Positions 7,557 to 15,188 are shown, numbered from the stretch's first letter. The stretch is 64,000 bases of DNA from Bacillus_CJ salitolerans (GCF_042680805.1 NZ_JBHUEM010000052.1:124001-188000); one strand, 5' to 3'. Translations and numbers: made by a program. Notes: generated from the sequence alone by a model not told the origin.

Positions 7557-8036
7557 ATGAGTGAAAAGAAAAAGACAACAATAGTTTTATTCAGTGGAGA
7601 TTACGATAAAGCGATGGGTGCTTATATTATTGCAAACGGGGCAGCGGCTTATGATCATGAAGTGACTATTTTCCATACATTTTGGGGTTTGAACGCTTTA
7701 CGTAAAGATGAAGATATTCAAGTGAAAAAAGGATTCATGGAAAAGATGTTTGGCAAAATCATGCCAAGAGGTGCCGAAAAAATGGGATTATCTAAAATGA
7801 ACTTTGCAGGATTCGGTCCCAAAATGATTAAAGATGTGATGAAAAAGCATAATGCAATGCCACTATCTAACTTAATCGAAATGGCACAAGAACAAGAAGT
7901 AAAGCTTGTTGCATGTACCATGACAATGGATCTATTAGGACTATCGAATGAAGAGCTATTAGACAATATTGAGTATGCTGGTGTAGCTGCTTACTTAGCA
8001 GATGCAGAAGAAGGAAACGTAAACTTGTTTATCTAA
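7557..8036 (+). CDS. yrkE: DsrE/DsrF-like sulfur-relay protein
   Basis: 159 residues. ATG 7557 is chosen because GGAGGA sits 10 bases before it; the in-frame TTG at 7551 is too close. The N-terminus T-T-I-V-L-F-S-G-D-Y-D-K and the internal L-V-A-C-T-M-T-M-D (Cys120) are typical of the DsrE2 group. These cytoplasmic proteins accept or hand over persulfide sulfur together with TusA and rhodaneses. Two CstR operators precede it and rhodanese genes follow within 45 bases, so it is the first gene of the induced operon. It corresponds to B. subtilis YrkE. Confidence 0.88.
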   Translation: MSEKKKTTIVLFSGDYDKAMGAYIIANGAAAYDHEVTIFHTFWGLNALRKDEDIQVKKGFMEKMFGKIMPRGAEKMGLSKMNFAGFGPKMIKDVMKKHNAMPLSNLIEMAQEQEVKLVACTMTMDLLGLSNEELLDNIEYAGVAAYLADAEEGNVNLFI

Positions 8037-8076
8037 CTGATCAATAGGGGCGATTCTCCCTTAATGGAGGTTTAGA

Positions 8077-8442
8077 ATGTTAGAGTATATCAATTATCTA
8101 TTATTGGTAATGTTATTTTTCATTATAAATCGAATGTTACCAGCTAAAGGTGTTAGACATATTACAACGTTAGATTTAAAAAATGAATTAAAGGATAAAA
8201 ATAAACAATTTGTTGATGTTAGAACACCTTCAGAGTACAAGAGTAACCATATAAAAGGTTTTAAAAATCTGCCCTTACATCAACTAGCTGGGGGAGCGAC
8301 AAAAGAACTATCAAAAGAAAAAGAAGTAGTTGTTATCTGTCAAAGTGGAATGAGAAGTCAAAAAGCAAGTAAGTTTTTAAAGAAGCTCGGGTTTGCACAT
8401 GTAACAAATGTAAAAGGCGGTATGAGCGCATGGAGATCATAA
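8077..8442 (+). CDS. Membrane-anchored rhodanese
   Basis: 121 residues: a membrane segment at about 5-20, then one rhodanese domain with F-V-D-V-R (46-49), the catalytic loop C88-Q-S-G-M-R-S and the closing G-G-M-S-A-W. The loop has the six-residue active-site form typical of thiosulfate or persulfide sulfurtransferases. AATGGAGG precedes ATG. It lies 40 bases after yrkE and 17 bases before the next rhodanese, clearly one operon. It probably handles sulfane sulfur at the inner face of the membrane. Confidence 0.9.
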   Translation: MLEYINYLLLVMLFFIINRMLPAKGVRHITTLDLKNELKDKNKQFVDVRTPSEYKSNHIKGFKNLPLHQLAGGATKELSKEKEVVVICQSGMRSQKASKFLKKLGFAHVTNVKGGMSAWRS

Positions 8443-8458
8443 AAAGGAGGATTAAAAG

Positions 8459-8755
8459 ATGAAACAATATACGGCTAAAGAAGTCGAGAATCTTTTAACA
8501 GAAGAAAAGCCACTTAATATCATTGATGTGAGAGAAGTAGATGAAGTTGCAAATGGTAAAATTCTTGGTGCTCTCCATATCCCACTTGGGTTATTAGAGT
8601 TTCGCATGAGTGAACTAGATAAATCAAAAGAATATATCATGGTTTGTCGTTCAGGTGCTAGAAGTGGTCGTGCAACTCAATTCTTAGAAAGCTATGGCTT
8701 TCATGTCATTAATATGACAGGTGGTATGTTAGATTGGGAAGGGAAAGTAGAATAA
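8459..8755 (+). CDS. Single-domain rhodanese
   Basis: 98 residues, complete rhodanese fold: I-I-D-V-R-E (21-26), G-A-L-H-I-P-L, catalytic Cys63 in C-R-S-G-A-R-S, and G-G-M-L-D-W at the end. There is no signal peptide, so it is cytoplasmic. AAAGGAGG precedes the ATG. It is co-transcribed with the membrane rhodanese upstream. A CstR operator directly follows, so the next genes also have their own promoter. Confidence 0.92.
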   Translation: MKQYTAKEVENLLTEEKPLNIIDVREVDEVANGKILGALHIPLGLLEFRMSELDKSKEYIMVCRSGARSGRATQFLESYGFHVINMTGGMLDWEGKVE

Positions 8756-8773
8756 ATTTTTTAAAATAACTAT

Positions 8774-8789
8774 ATACCCATACGGGTAA
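8774..8789 (+). promoter_or_regulatory. CstR operator 4
   Basis: TACCCATACGGGTA (8775-8788), one mismatch from a perfect palindrome, lies about 10 bases before the ribosome binding site of yrkF. Confidence 0.7.
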
Positions 8790-8806
8790 AAAGGAGGTAA
8801 TTAATA

Positions 8807-9388
8807 ATGGAACAATTAAAAACAAATTATGTATTAGATGCAAAAGGGCTTGCTTGCCCAATGCCAATTGTGAAGACAAAAAAGGCTATAAATGATTTGG
8901 AGGCAGGGCAAGTATTAGAGGTGCGAGCAACAGATAAAGGATCAAAGGCTGATCTTCAAGCATGGGCAAAAAGTTCAGGGAATCAATATTTAGGTACGCT
9001 TGAAGAGGGAGATGTTCTGAGGCACTTTGTAAGAAAATCATCAAATGATGAAGCTATTGAAAGAAAGCATCCTAAAGTCGCAAGTAACGAAGATTTACAA
9101 ATGAAACTAGAAGCAAATGAAAACCTTATCGTACTTGACGTAAGAGAAGCAGCAGAGTATGCGTTCAATCATATCCCTAACTCAATTTCAATCCCGTTAG
9201 GAGAATTGGATGCACACTTAGATGAAATAAATAAAGATGATCAAATTTTTGTTGTATGCCGTACAGGAAACAGAAGTGACTTTGCAGCTCAAAAGTTAGC
9301 AGAGAAAGGATTTAACCATGTCTTTAATGTTGTACCAGGTATGAGTGCTTGGTCAGGTAAAACCAATAGTATTACATCCTTAAAGTAG
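8807..9388 (+). CDS. yrkF: TusA-rhodanese fusion sulfurtransferase
   Basis: 193 residues in two parts. Residues 8-78 are a TusA/SirA domain with the persulfide-carrying Cys17 in L-A-C-P-M-P. Residues 93-190 are a rhodanese domain with V-L-D-V-R-E and catalytic Cys151 in C-R-T-G-N-R-S. The fusion lets sulfur pass from the rhodanese to the TusA carrier within one chain. AAGGAGG sits eight to nine bases before the ATG. The architecture is that of B. subtilis YrkF. A CstR operator lies just upstream. Confidence 0.93.
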   Translation: MEQLKTNYVLDAKGLACPMPIVKTKKAINDLEAGQVLEVRATDKGSKADLQAWAKSSGNQYLGTLEEGDVLRHFVRKSSNDEAIERKHPKVASNEDLQMKLEANENLIVLDVREAAEYAFNHIPNSISIPLGELDAHLDEINKDDQIFVVCRTGNRSDFAAQKLAEKGFNHVFNVVPGMSAWSGKTNSITSLK

Positions 9389-9425
9389 AAGAATCTGAAG
9401 GAACTAAATTTTTTTATATTAATAT

Positions 9426-9441
9426 ATACCATAGGGGGTAA
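9426..9441 (+). promoter_or_regulatory. CstR operator 5, overlapping the ribosome binding site
   Basis: TACCATAGGGGGTA (9427-9440) fits the operator pattern. Its right half contains AGGGGG, the best ribosome binding site for the ATG at 9447, so the operator and the translation signal are the same bases. Confidence 0.65.
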
Positions 9442-9446
9442 AAGGG

Positions 9447-10574
9447 ATGGCTGTAAAAGCAATGACTTCAAAAGAAGTAACAAAAAAGATATTTAACAAA
9501 GAGGATTTATTTATTCTAGATGTTCGTAACGAAACTGATTTTCAGGATTGGAAGATCGAAGGAAAGAACTTTAATCATTTTAATATTCCTTATTTCGAAC
9601 TGTTAGATGGTGTGGAAATAATCTTAGACAAAATTCCAGCTGACAAAGAAATCTTAGTCGTTTGTGCAAAAGAAGGATCATCTTTAATGGTGGCTGAAAT
9701 GCTTGTAGAGCATGGTTTTAATACCTCTTATTTAGTGGGAGGTATGAAAGCATGGAGTGAGCATTTGGAGCCTGTGAAAGTCGGAGATTTACAAGATGGA
9801 GGTGAAGTCTATCAGTTTGTTCGTATCGGTAAAGGCTGTCTATCTTACATGGTCGTTTCAAACGGTGAAGCTGCGATCATTGATGCTACTCGTATGACTG
9901 ATATTTATCTAGACTTTGCTGAAAGTATTCAAGCAAAAATCACTCATGTATTTGACACTCACTTACATGCTGACCATATCTCAGGTGGAAGAATGATTGC
10001 TGAGAAAACAGGTGCATCATACTGGTTACCACCAAAGGATGCAACAGAAGTGACATTCGAATACAACGCTTTAGTAGGCGGTAATGTAGTAACCATCGGA
10101 AATACTGCGATTGATATTCATGCCCTATATTCTCCAGGACACACAATTGGTTCTACATCATTTGTTGTAGATGAAAAGTTCCTTCTTTCAGGAGACATCT
10201 TATTCATTGATTCTATAGGAAGACCTGACCTTGCAGGAATGGCAGAGGATTGGGTAGCAGATTTAAGAGAAAGCTTATATTCACGCTACAGAGAGCTTTC
10301 AGAAGATCAAGTTGTTCTACCTGCACACTTCATGATTATTGATGAATTGAATAATGATGGCAGTGTATCAGAAAAATTAGGAACACTGTTTGCGAAAAAT
10401 CACGGTCTAAACATTGAAGATGAAAATGAGTTCAGAAAACTAGTAACAGAAAACCTACCGCCACAACCAAATGCATACCAGGAGATTCGTGAAACTAACA
10501 TGGGGAAAATCAACCCTGACGAAGAAAAACAACGTGAAATGGAAATCGGACCAAACCGCTGTGCGGTGAGATAG
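9447..10574 (+). CDS. yrkH: Rhodanese-metallo-beta-lactamase (persulfide dioxygenase-type)
   Basis: 375 residues. Residues 1-108 form a rhodanese domain (L-D-V-R, Cys73 in C-A-K-E-G-S-S, closing G-G-M-K-A-W). Residues 115-345 are a metallo-beta-lactamase fold with the metal motif H172-L-H-A-D-H177, S-P-G-H-T and G-D-I-L-F-I-D, as in ETHE1-type persulfide dioxygenases. The family oxidises glutathione- or bacillithiol-like persulfides to sulfite. The domain order (rhodanese first) follows B. subtilis YrkH and differs from S. aureus CstB, where the hydrolase fold comes first. The rhodanese loop C-A-K-E-G-S-S lacks the usual Arg, so that domain may bind rather than transfer sulfur. It ends ...N-R-C-A-V-R. 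Confidence 0.9.
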   Translation: MAVKAMTSKEVTKKIFNKEDLFILDVRNETDFQDWKIEGKNFNHFNIPYFELLDGVEIILDKIPADKEILVVCAKEGSSLMVAEMLVEHGFNTSYLVGGMKAWSEHLEPVKVGDLQDGGEVYQFVRIGKGCLSYMVVSNGEAAIIDATRMTDIYLDFAESIQAKITHVFDTHLHADHISGGRMIAEKTGASYWLPPKDATEVTFEYNALVGGNVVTIGNTAIDIHALYSPGHTIGSTSFVVDEKFLLSGDILFIDSIGRPDLAGMAEDWVADLRESLYSRYRELSEDQVVLPAHFMIIDELNNDGSVSEKLGTLFAKNHGLNIEDENEFRKLVTENLPPQPNAYQEIRETNMGKINPDEEKQREMEIGPNRCAVR

Positions 10575-10621
10575 GTTCTTTCATAGACATTAAAAGTTTG
10601 CGCCAGCAGAATTCATGTAGA

Positions 10622-10650
10622 CTGTGACATTCAAAATCTGAATGTCACAG
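10622..10650 (+). promoter_or_regulatory. Perfect 12-bp inverted repeat in the sulfur operon
   Basis: CTGTGACATTCA (10622-10633), a five-base loop and its exact complement (10639-10650) lie between yrkH and yrkI, with no T-run behind. Either an mRNA-stability or processing stem, or an operator for another regulator; it does not match the CstR palindrome. Confidence 0.55.
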
Positions 10651-10681
10651 AGCAATTTATAATATATTGGAGGTTAAACAA

Positions 10682-10909
10682 ATGGAAGCAACAAAAGTAT
10701 TAGATGCAAAAGGATTAGCATGTCCAATGCCAATAGTTAAAACAAAGAAAGCGATCAATGAATTAGAATCGGGTCAAATCTTAGAAATCCATGCTACCGA
10801 TAAAGGGGCAAGAAACGACCTGACAGCTTGGGCAAAATCAGGAGGTCATGAATTTTTAAAGCATGAGGAAGAAAATGATGTATTAAAGTTCTGGATTAAA
10901 AAAGCTTAA
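10682..10909 (+). CDS. yrkI: TusA-like sulfur carrier
   Basis: 75 residues: one TusA domain with the sulfur-carrying Cys14 in L-A-C-P-M-P and the K-T-K-K-A-I-N-E-L helix. ATG 10682 is preferred over the in-frame TTG at 10667 because TTGGAGG lies directly in front of it. The N-terminal 50 residues are nearly identical to the TusA half of yrkF, which points to a duplication within the cluster. It receives persulfide sulfur from rhodaneses and passes it on. It corresponds to B. subtilis YrkI. Confidence 0.9.
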   Translation: MEATKVLDAKGLACPMPIVKTKKAINELESGQILEIHATDKGARNDLTAWAKSGGHEFLKHEEENDVLKFWIKKA

Positions 10910-10914
10910 TAAAT

Positions 10915-10944
10915 AAGGGAGCCTTAGGAAGGGTTCCCTTTTTC
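10915..10944 (+). terminator. Hairpin between yrkI and the exporter gene
   Basis: AAGGGAGCC / GGTTCCCTT (one G-T pair) with an eight-base loop and TTT behind. Probably an attenuating terminator that lowers expression of the downstream TSUP gene relative to yrkI. Confidence 0.65.
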
Positions 10945-10960
10945 AAAAGGAGGTAACACA

Positions 10961-11737
10961 ATGGATATAGGATTTATCATTACCATATTCTTAATTGGAT
11001 TTATTGGATCATATATTTCTGGGATGCTTGGAATTGGTGGATCGATTATTAAATATCCAATGCTACTCTATATCCCACCATTATTTGGGCTAGCAGCTTT
11101 TACCGCGCATGAAGTGTCAGGAATAAGTGCTATTCAAGTTTTTTTTGCTACAATCGGTGGTGTCTGGGCATATCGCAAAGGTGGATACTTAAATAAATCA
11201 CTAATTGGTTATATGGGAGTAAGTATTTTAATCGGTAGTTTTATTGGAGGATACGGGTCGAAGCTAATGACAGAGGGCGGTATTAATCTAATCTATGGTA
11301 TATTAGCATTGATTGCGGCTGTCATGATGTTTATCCCTAAAAAGGGAATTGACGATACTCCATTAGATCAAGTGAAGTTTAATAAATGGCTAGCAGCTAT
11401 TTTAGCGTTAATTGTGGGAACCGGTGCAGGTATTGTTGGAGCAGCTGGTGCGTTTCTATTAGTACCGATAATGTTGGTTGTATTAAAAATCCCAACAAGA
11501 ATGACCATCGCTTCATCCCTAGCCATTACGTTTATCTCATCTATAGGGGCAACCGTAGGGAAAATTACAACAGGACAAATTGATTATTTTCCAGCCTTTA
11601 TTATGATTATCGCGAGCCTGATTGCTTCTCCATTAGGGGCAATGGCAGGGAAAAAAATGAATACAAAATTACTACAGGTTATCTTGGTAATACTAATCGC
11701 AGCAACAGCTGTAAAGATCTGGTTAGATATTTTATAA
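10961..11737 (+). CDS. yrkJ: TSUP/TauE-SafE family sulfite or thiosulfate exporter
   Basis: 258 residues and about eight membrane segments in two homologous halves, each with a Gly-rich loop (G-M-L-G-I-G-G-S-I and G-A-G-I-V-G-A-A-G-A). This is the TSUP signature. In reactive-sulfur operons the protein is taken to export sulfite or thiosulfate made by the persulfide dioxygenase. AAAGGAGG precedes the ATG. It is last in the yrkE-J order, as in B. subtilis YrkJ. The substrate is inferred from context. Confidence 0.88.
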   Translation: MDIGFIITIFLIGFIGSYISGMLGIGGSIIKYPMLLYIPPLFGLAAFTAHEVSGISAIQVFFATIGGVWAYRKGGYLNKSLIGYMGVSILIGSFIGGYGSKLMTEGGINLIYGILALIAAVMMFIPKKGIDDTPLDQVKFNKWLAAILALIVGTGAGIVGAAGAFLLVPIMLVVLKIPTRMTIASSLAITFISSIGATVGKITTGQIDYFPAFIMIIASLIASPLGAMAGKKMNTKLLQVILVILIAATAVKIWLDIL

Positions 11738-11784
11738 ACCGGGGATATTATGAAAAATATTACTTCTATAAGGAGGGGGGCGCT

Positions 11785-12062
11785 ATGATTAAAGTCACGG
11801 CTGCAGCAATGAAGCAGATAAACAAAGAAGCACAGGACCTTCTTGATGAAGGTGAAAAGCATTCATTCGTCTAGCGATGGGCATTGGCTGAGGTGGACCA
11901 CAGCTTCGCCTGGCACTGGAAGAGTCAGCTTTAGAGAAGGATGAACAGATTGAAATTGATGAGATTATATTATTAGTCAATGAAGCACAAAAGGTTTATT
12001 TTGATCGAGCAAAAATAGATTAAACAAAGAGTTTATTAGGTGGAGGAAATTTTACTGTCTTC
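11785..12062 (+). pseudogene. HesB/IscA-like protein with in-frame UGA, frameshifted
   Basis: A very strong AGGAGGGGGG site precedes ATG 11785 (M-I-K-V-T-A-A-A-M-K-Q-I). After one lost base near 11860 the text continues R-L-A-M-G-I-G-(UGA 11889)-G-G-P-Q-L-R-L-A-L-E-E-S and on to V-Y-F-D-R-A-K-I-D. A TAA at 12021 interrupts a readable tail (L-L-G-G-G-N-F-T-V-F-G-C). This is the small HesB-like family, whose members have Cys or selenocysteine exactly where the UGA stands. Two other lesions make the gene dead as sequenced. Whether the UGA was a selenocysteine codon or a third lesion cannot be told without the rest of the genome. Confidence 0.7.
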
Positions 12063-12150
12063 GGGTGTAGGACGGGACTTCTTACTCCACTAACTTATTG
12101 GGTAGGTGGACTAACACAAATTTTTAAAAAACCTAGCAATATATATACCT

Positions 12151-12498
12151 ATGTTTCTACTAATCATTTACCTTGGATTTACTTTTTTAGAAAAGAAGAG
12201 TATTGAAACCATCTCTATTTCTGAATTAGAAAAAAGATTACAAGAACAAAAATCTGAAAGTGTCGTATTTATTCATGTACGAGAGCAACATGAATACAAG
12301 TCTGGACATGTAAAAGGAATGAAAAATTATCCCCTTAGTACATTTAAAACTGACTATAAAACTCTTCCGAGAGATGCTAAAGTAATCATTTTATGTAGAA
12401 GTGGAAAACGAAGTCTTCAAGCAGCAGAAATATTAAAGGGCAATGGCTTTACTAATATTAAGAGTGTAGATGGTGTCATTATCCAATGGACAGGATAA
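12151..12498 (+). CDS. Membrane-anchored rhodanese, possibly damaged at the 5' end
   Basis: 115 residues: a short hydrophobic N-terminus (2-13), then a rhodanese domain with Cys82 in C-R-S-G-K-R-S. It is a paralogue of the 8077 protein. Two oddities: the structural Asp of the D-V-R motif is replaced by His (F-I-H-V-R, His42), and there is no ribosome binding site before ATG 12151, only ATATATACCT, which looks like half a CstR operator. The anchor is shorter than in the 8077 protein. The gene may therefore be losing function. Confidence 0.7.
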   Translation: MFLLIIYLGFTFLEKKSIETISISELEKRLQEQKSESVVFIHVREQHEYKSGHVKGMKNYPLSTFKTDYKTLPRDAKVIILCRSGKRSLQAAEILKGNGFTNIKSVDGVIIQWTG

Positions 12499-12541
12499 CT
12501 AATAAGCTTTAAATATTCCCCATTTTAAAGTTGATGAAAAC

Positions 12542-12682
12542 ATGGAAAAACAAATAGGCTGTAAGCAAGGAACCAGAGGAATGAATATAAGCAATTCCAG
12601 ATCGTTTTTTTTTCACATATGACCTGGAGTGTTTGTATGGCTCCTTGCAGGAGTTGTAATACTCATTCAAAAGTTACTCTAA
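12542..12682 (+). pseudogene. Small membrane-protein frame with one internal TGA
   Basis: From ATG 12542 a 47-codon frame ends at TAA 12680-12682 with a single internal TGA about 26 codons in. After the TGA it reads P-G-V-F-V-W-L-L-A-G-V-V-I-L-I-Q-K-L-L, a clear membrane segment. A rho-independent terminator begins immediately behind the TAA, which supports a once-real gene. No family is recognised. Confidence 0.35.
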
Positions 12683-12708
12683 AAAAAGAGAGATTCGTCT
12701 CTCTTTTT
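12683..12708 (+). terminator. Strong terminator closing the sulfur region
   Basis: An 11-bp perfect stem (AAAAAGAGAGA / TCTCTCTTTTT) with a TTCG tetraloop. Confidence 0.88.
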
Positions 12709-12912
12709 AATTTGCACAATTTTAAATATGTAAAAAATATATGTAAATAGAATTATAGAATCAACTTATCTTATGTTTTATCTCTTTGGCTTTCCATTAC
12801 ATTTAGTTCCAAAAGTAAGTTTAAATTTGAGATAGGTTTCCCAATATTAAAGTACATTTCCAAAACAAATGCATAGGATAATTTTATAAATGAGGAAAGG
12901 AATGAGGTAAAA

Positions 12913-13482
12913 ATGTATAGCAATCCTTATATGTATTCATATCAATATCCTAATTATTTTAATGCTTCAATGTTTTATTATAACAGTCACCCTAATTTCT
13001 GGACTCTTCCTTATGAAAGCAGATGGTTTTGTAATTGCTCTTCCAGGGGCAATAGAATTATAAAAGATTATGGATCAAAACAGTTTGTGGTTGATATCAA
13101 TAAAGTAACAAAGCAAAACAATACGTTTCGAACTGCTTTATGGACAGGAACACATTTACAAACTACATTAATGAGTATCGATGTTGGAGATGATATTGGT
13201 TTGGAAATGCATCCTGATGTAGATCAATTTTTACGAATTGAACAGGGACAGGGGATTGTTCGAATGGGCAAGAATAGAAATAATTTAAACTTTGAAAGAC
13301 ATGTGTTTGATGATTATGCCATATTTATTCCAGCAGGAACATGGCATAATCTTACAAATACAGGGAATGTTCCTTTAAAGCTTTACTCTATATATGCTCC
13401 ACCTAACCATCCATTTGGGACTGTCCATGTTACCAAGGCTGATGCGATAACTGCGGAAGAAAACCATCATCATAGCAATTAA
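12913..13482 (+). CDS. Cupin-domain protein with Tyr/Asn-rich N-terminus
   Basis: 189 residues. Residues 1-45 are rich in Tyr, Asn, Pro and Phe (Y-S-N-P-Y-M-Y-S-Y-Q-Y-P), as in many spore-coat proteins. Residues 60-170 form a single cupin barrel with H-P-D-V-D-Q-F, I-P-A-G-T-W-H-N and L-K-L-Y-S-I-Y-A-P-P. The His residues could bind one metal. The tail ends in a His cluster. AAAGGAATGAGG lies before the ATG. Enzymatic role unknown; a spore-surface location is a guess from the N-terminus. Confidence 0.8.
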   Translation: MYSNPYMYSYQYPNYFNASMFYYNSHPNFWTLPYESRWFCNCSSRGNRIIKDYGSKQFVVDINKVTKQNNTFRTALWTGTHLQTTLMSIDVGDDIGLEMHPDVDQFLRIEQGQGIVRMGKNRNNLNFERHVFDDYAIFIPAGTWHNLTNTGNVPLKLYSIYAPPNHPFGTVHVTKADAITAEENHHHSN

Positions 13483-13664
13483 TTTTTTTTGCAATATACC
13501 AAATCGATTAGATGTTAAAAATGTGAATATATCCTAAGCATAGCCTTTTTAATTGTCATTCATTATTTTATTTAAGTTCTAGATAGTATGGAGAAATATG
13601 GTGTAGTTGAGTGAGGAAATTATAAAAAATGTAATTAAAGTACCGGGACTCAAAAGTAGCAATG

Positions 13665-13690
13665 GAGATCGTCAATTGACGATCCTTTTT
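13665..13690 (+). terminator. Palindromic hairpin with T-run
   Basis: GATCGTCAATTGACGATC is fully self-complementary and is followed by CCTTTTT. It is probably the terminator of a gene that has since decayed. Confidence 0.65.
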
Positions 13691-14210
13691 CAATTAAAGA
13701 GGCAATAACCTTGAATAATAATACTGAGAAAGAGGTGAAGAAATGGAGGCCAATAGTTAGAGTGAAACCAAATAACTATTTGTAAAATACTCAATCTCTT
13801 ATGAATCTAATAAGGCAGTAAAAGAGCGTCTGCAAGATGACCAACTCAGTTCATTATACCTGAAATAAATATAATAATTGGTAGTGCAGAAAAATTTATA
13901 TTGATGCTAGCTGACGAGTAAATAAGGGCACTGAAAGAGCTGTTTAATGTTGTTTTTTAATGGCGAGCTTTAAACAAAATTAATTAAGACAAGACAGTTG
14001 CCTTATTCATTACCCTTTGTACTTTTGGAGACATTAGGCATAATCGTAAATAGTTAATGAAAAAGACATAAATGAAAACCAAGTAATAGATAGTAGTGTA
14101 TTAGTAACGCACATAATTATTAATTGTTGAATTGCATTTGCTCCTACTTTCACAAATTGGGGCAAAAATGTTAAAAAGAAATTTGCGACAATGGATTCTT
14201 TCTTCATAAT
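13691..14210 (+). other. Decayed, gene-free stretch
   Basis: Many stops in all frames. A site like AGAAAGAGGTGAAGAAATGG (13727-13746) looks like a start region but its frame stops after five codons. Later text such as S-A-E-K-F-I-L-M-L-A-D-E suggests a dead gene of unknown type. From about 14160 onward it approaches the Rhs fragment. Confidence 0.35.
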
Positions 14211-14378
14211 GGGAACCGTGTTGTCTATTATAAGTACGACGCTTTTGGGGTACCCTTAACTAGTGAAGGCACAGCGACTACAGGAAATGGAGAACTACTG
14301 GGAGAAGCGAATCCGTTTCGATATGCCGGGTATTTTTATGATGAGGAAACAGCCAGGGTTGAATATTTTTTTAGGTGA
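14211..14378 (+). pseudogene. Rhs core remnant, fragment C
   Basis: Reads G-N-R-V-V-Y-Y-K-Y-D-A-F-G-V-P-L-T, then G-E-A-N-P-F-R-Y-A-G-Y-F-Y-D-E-E-T-A-R, the same Rhs core block as fragment B (1514) and better preserved. It then runs into unrelated codons and stops at TGA 14376-14378. The A-R-Y-Y-D-P end of the core and any toxin are missing. Confidence 0.85.
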
Positions 14379-14383
14379 TTAAA

Positions 14384-14700
14384 TTGTCAGCTTTAAAATT
14401 TGTGCCAATGTATATTTACATCATTCTCTCAATAGTATTTTTTATTGTAAGTATAACTACACTTAAAAGAATTATTATAAAAAACATCATAGGATAGTAT
14501 ATTTAAGTCTAATTATTGCATTTTTAAACTCTGGTAAAAGCTTTACTCTACACCAACTAGCATTTAATCAAGCGGCTTATTTTCTTTTAACAAAAGTAAT
14601 GTTAGTAATATTAGCAGTTCTTTTTTTAGGGGTTATTTATTCATATTGGAAAAGAACTCCTGAGGAAAATGATGCTTGGATAACTTCGAGAATGGATTAA
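14384..14700 (+). pseudogene. Broken membrane protein, former immunity gene
   Basis: A TTG at 14384 behind AGGTGAT opens a frame with one membrane segment (M-Y-I-Y-I-I-L-S-I-V-F-F-I-V). It shifts frame near 14470 and continues N-Y-Y-K-K-H-H-R-I-V-Y-L-S-L-I-I-A to a second segment, ending at TAA 14698-14700. It lies directly after Rhs fragment C, the immunity position. It does not resemble the 1778 protein in sequence, although the DNA behind both is related. Confidence 0.5.
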
Positions 14701-14870
14701 GATTATTATTTTCCTTAAGAGCATGTTTCTAGAGTTTTTTCTAAATTCATATCCAATCAAACAAAAGTAATGTTCACAGGGGAGGTAACTGTCCCGGGAC
14801 ACCAATACTAAAAGGATTTGAAAACTAAAAATTCTGATGAAGAGATGTGGATTTCAAATAGAAACGGAGA
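14701..14870 (+). repeat. Cassette-flank repeat, copy 2
   Basis: Related to 2213-2460: GCATGTTTCTA block, GTTCACAGG...CTGTCCCGGGACA inverted motif, then the block leading into a spoVR fragment. The conserved order (immunity gene, this flank, spoVR 3' end) shows the two loci share a common ancestor. Confidence 0.55.
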
Positions 14871-14871
14871 T

Positions 14872-15083
14872 CTTACCGTAAACGATGGAGATTATTATAG
14901 ACAGGTGAATTATACTTAAAGCACTGGTATGAAGGTATCGAGCTAGACCTCAAATATTAAGAAAAGGTTCTACCCTATATTCATCAGCTATGGGGAGGAC
15001 CAGTCCACATGGAAACGAAGGTCGAAGATAAGCCAGTCATGTTTACGTATGATGGGAAGGGGATTCATCGGAAGTATTTGTGA
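14872..15083 (+). pseudogene. spoVR: SpoVR 3' fragment, copy 3
   Basis: Reads T-V-N-D-G-D-Y, then after a small deletion L-Y-L-K-H-W-Y-E-G-I-E-L-D-L-K-Y with a TAA inside, and on to G-K-G-I-H-R-K-Y-L-stop. It is more decayed than copies 1 and 2 (one indel, one nonsense codon). Confidence 0.82.
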
Positions 15084-15100
15084 TAGATAATCGTATGTAG

Positions 15101-15134
15101 AACCAGTCCAAATTGTTTTGGGCTGGTTTTTTTG
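15101..15134 (+). terminator. Hairpin after spoVR fragment 3
   Basis: AACCAGTCCAAA / TTTGGGCTGGTT with a short loop and a run of T. Same element as behind copy 2. Confidence 0.7.
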
Positions 15135-15188
15135 TCAATTGAAAGTAAACAGTCCTACCTAAGAAATAAGGTTGATTTAACAGCAGTA

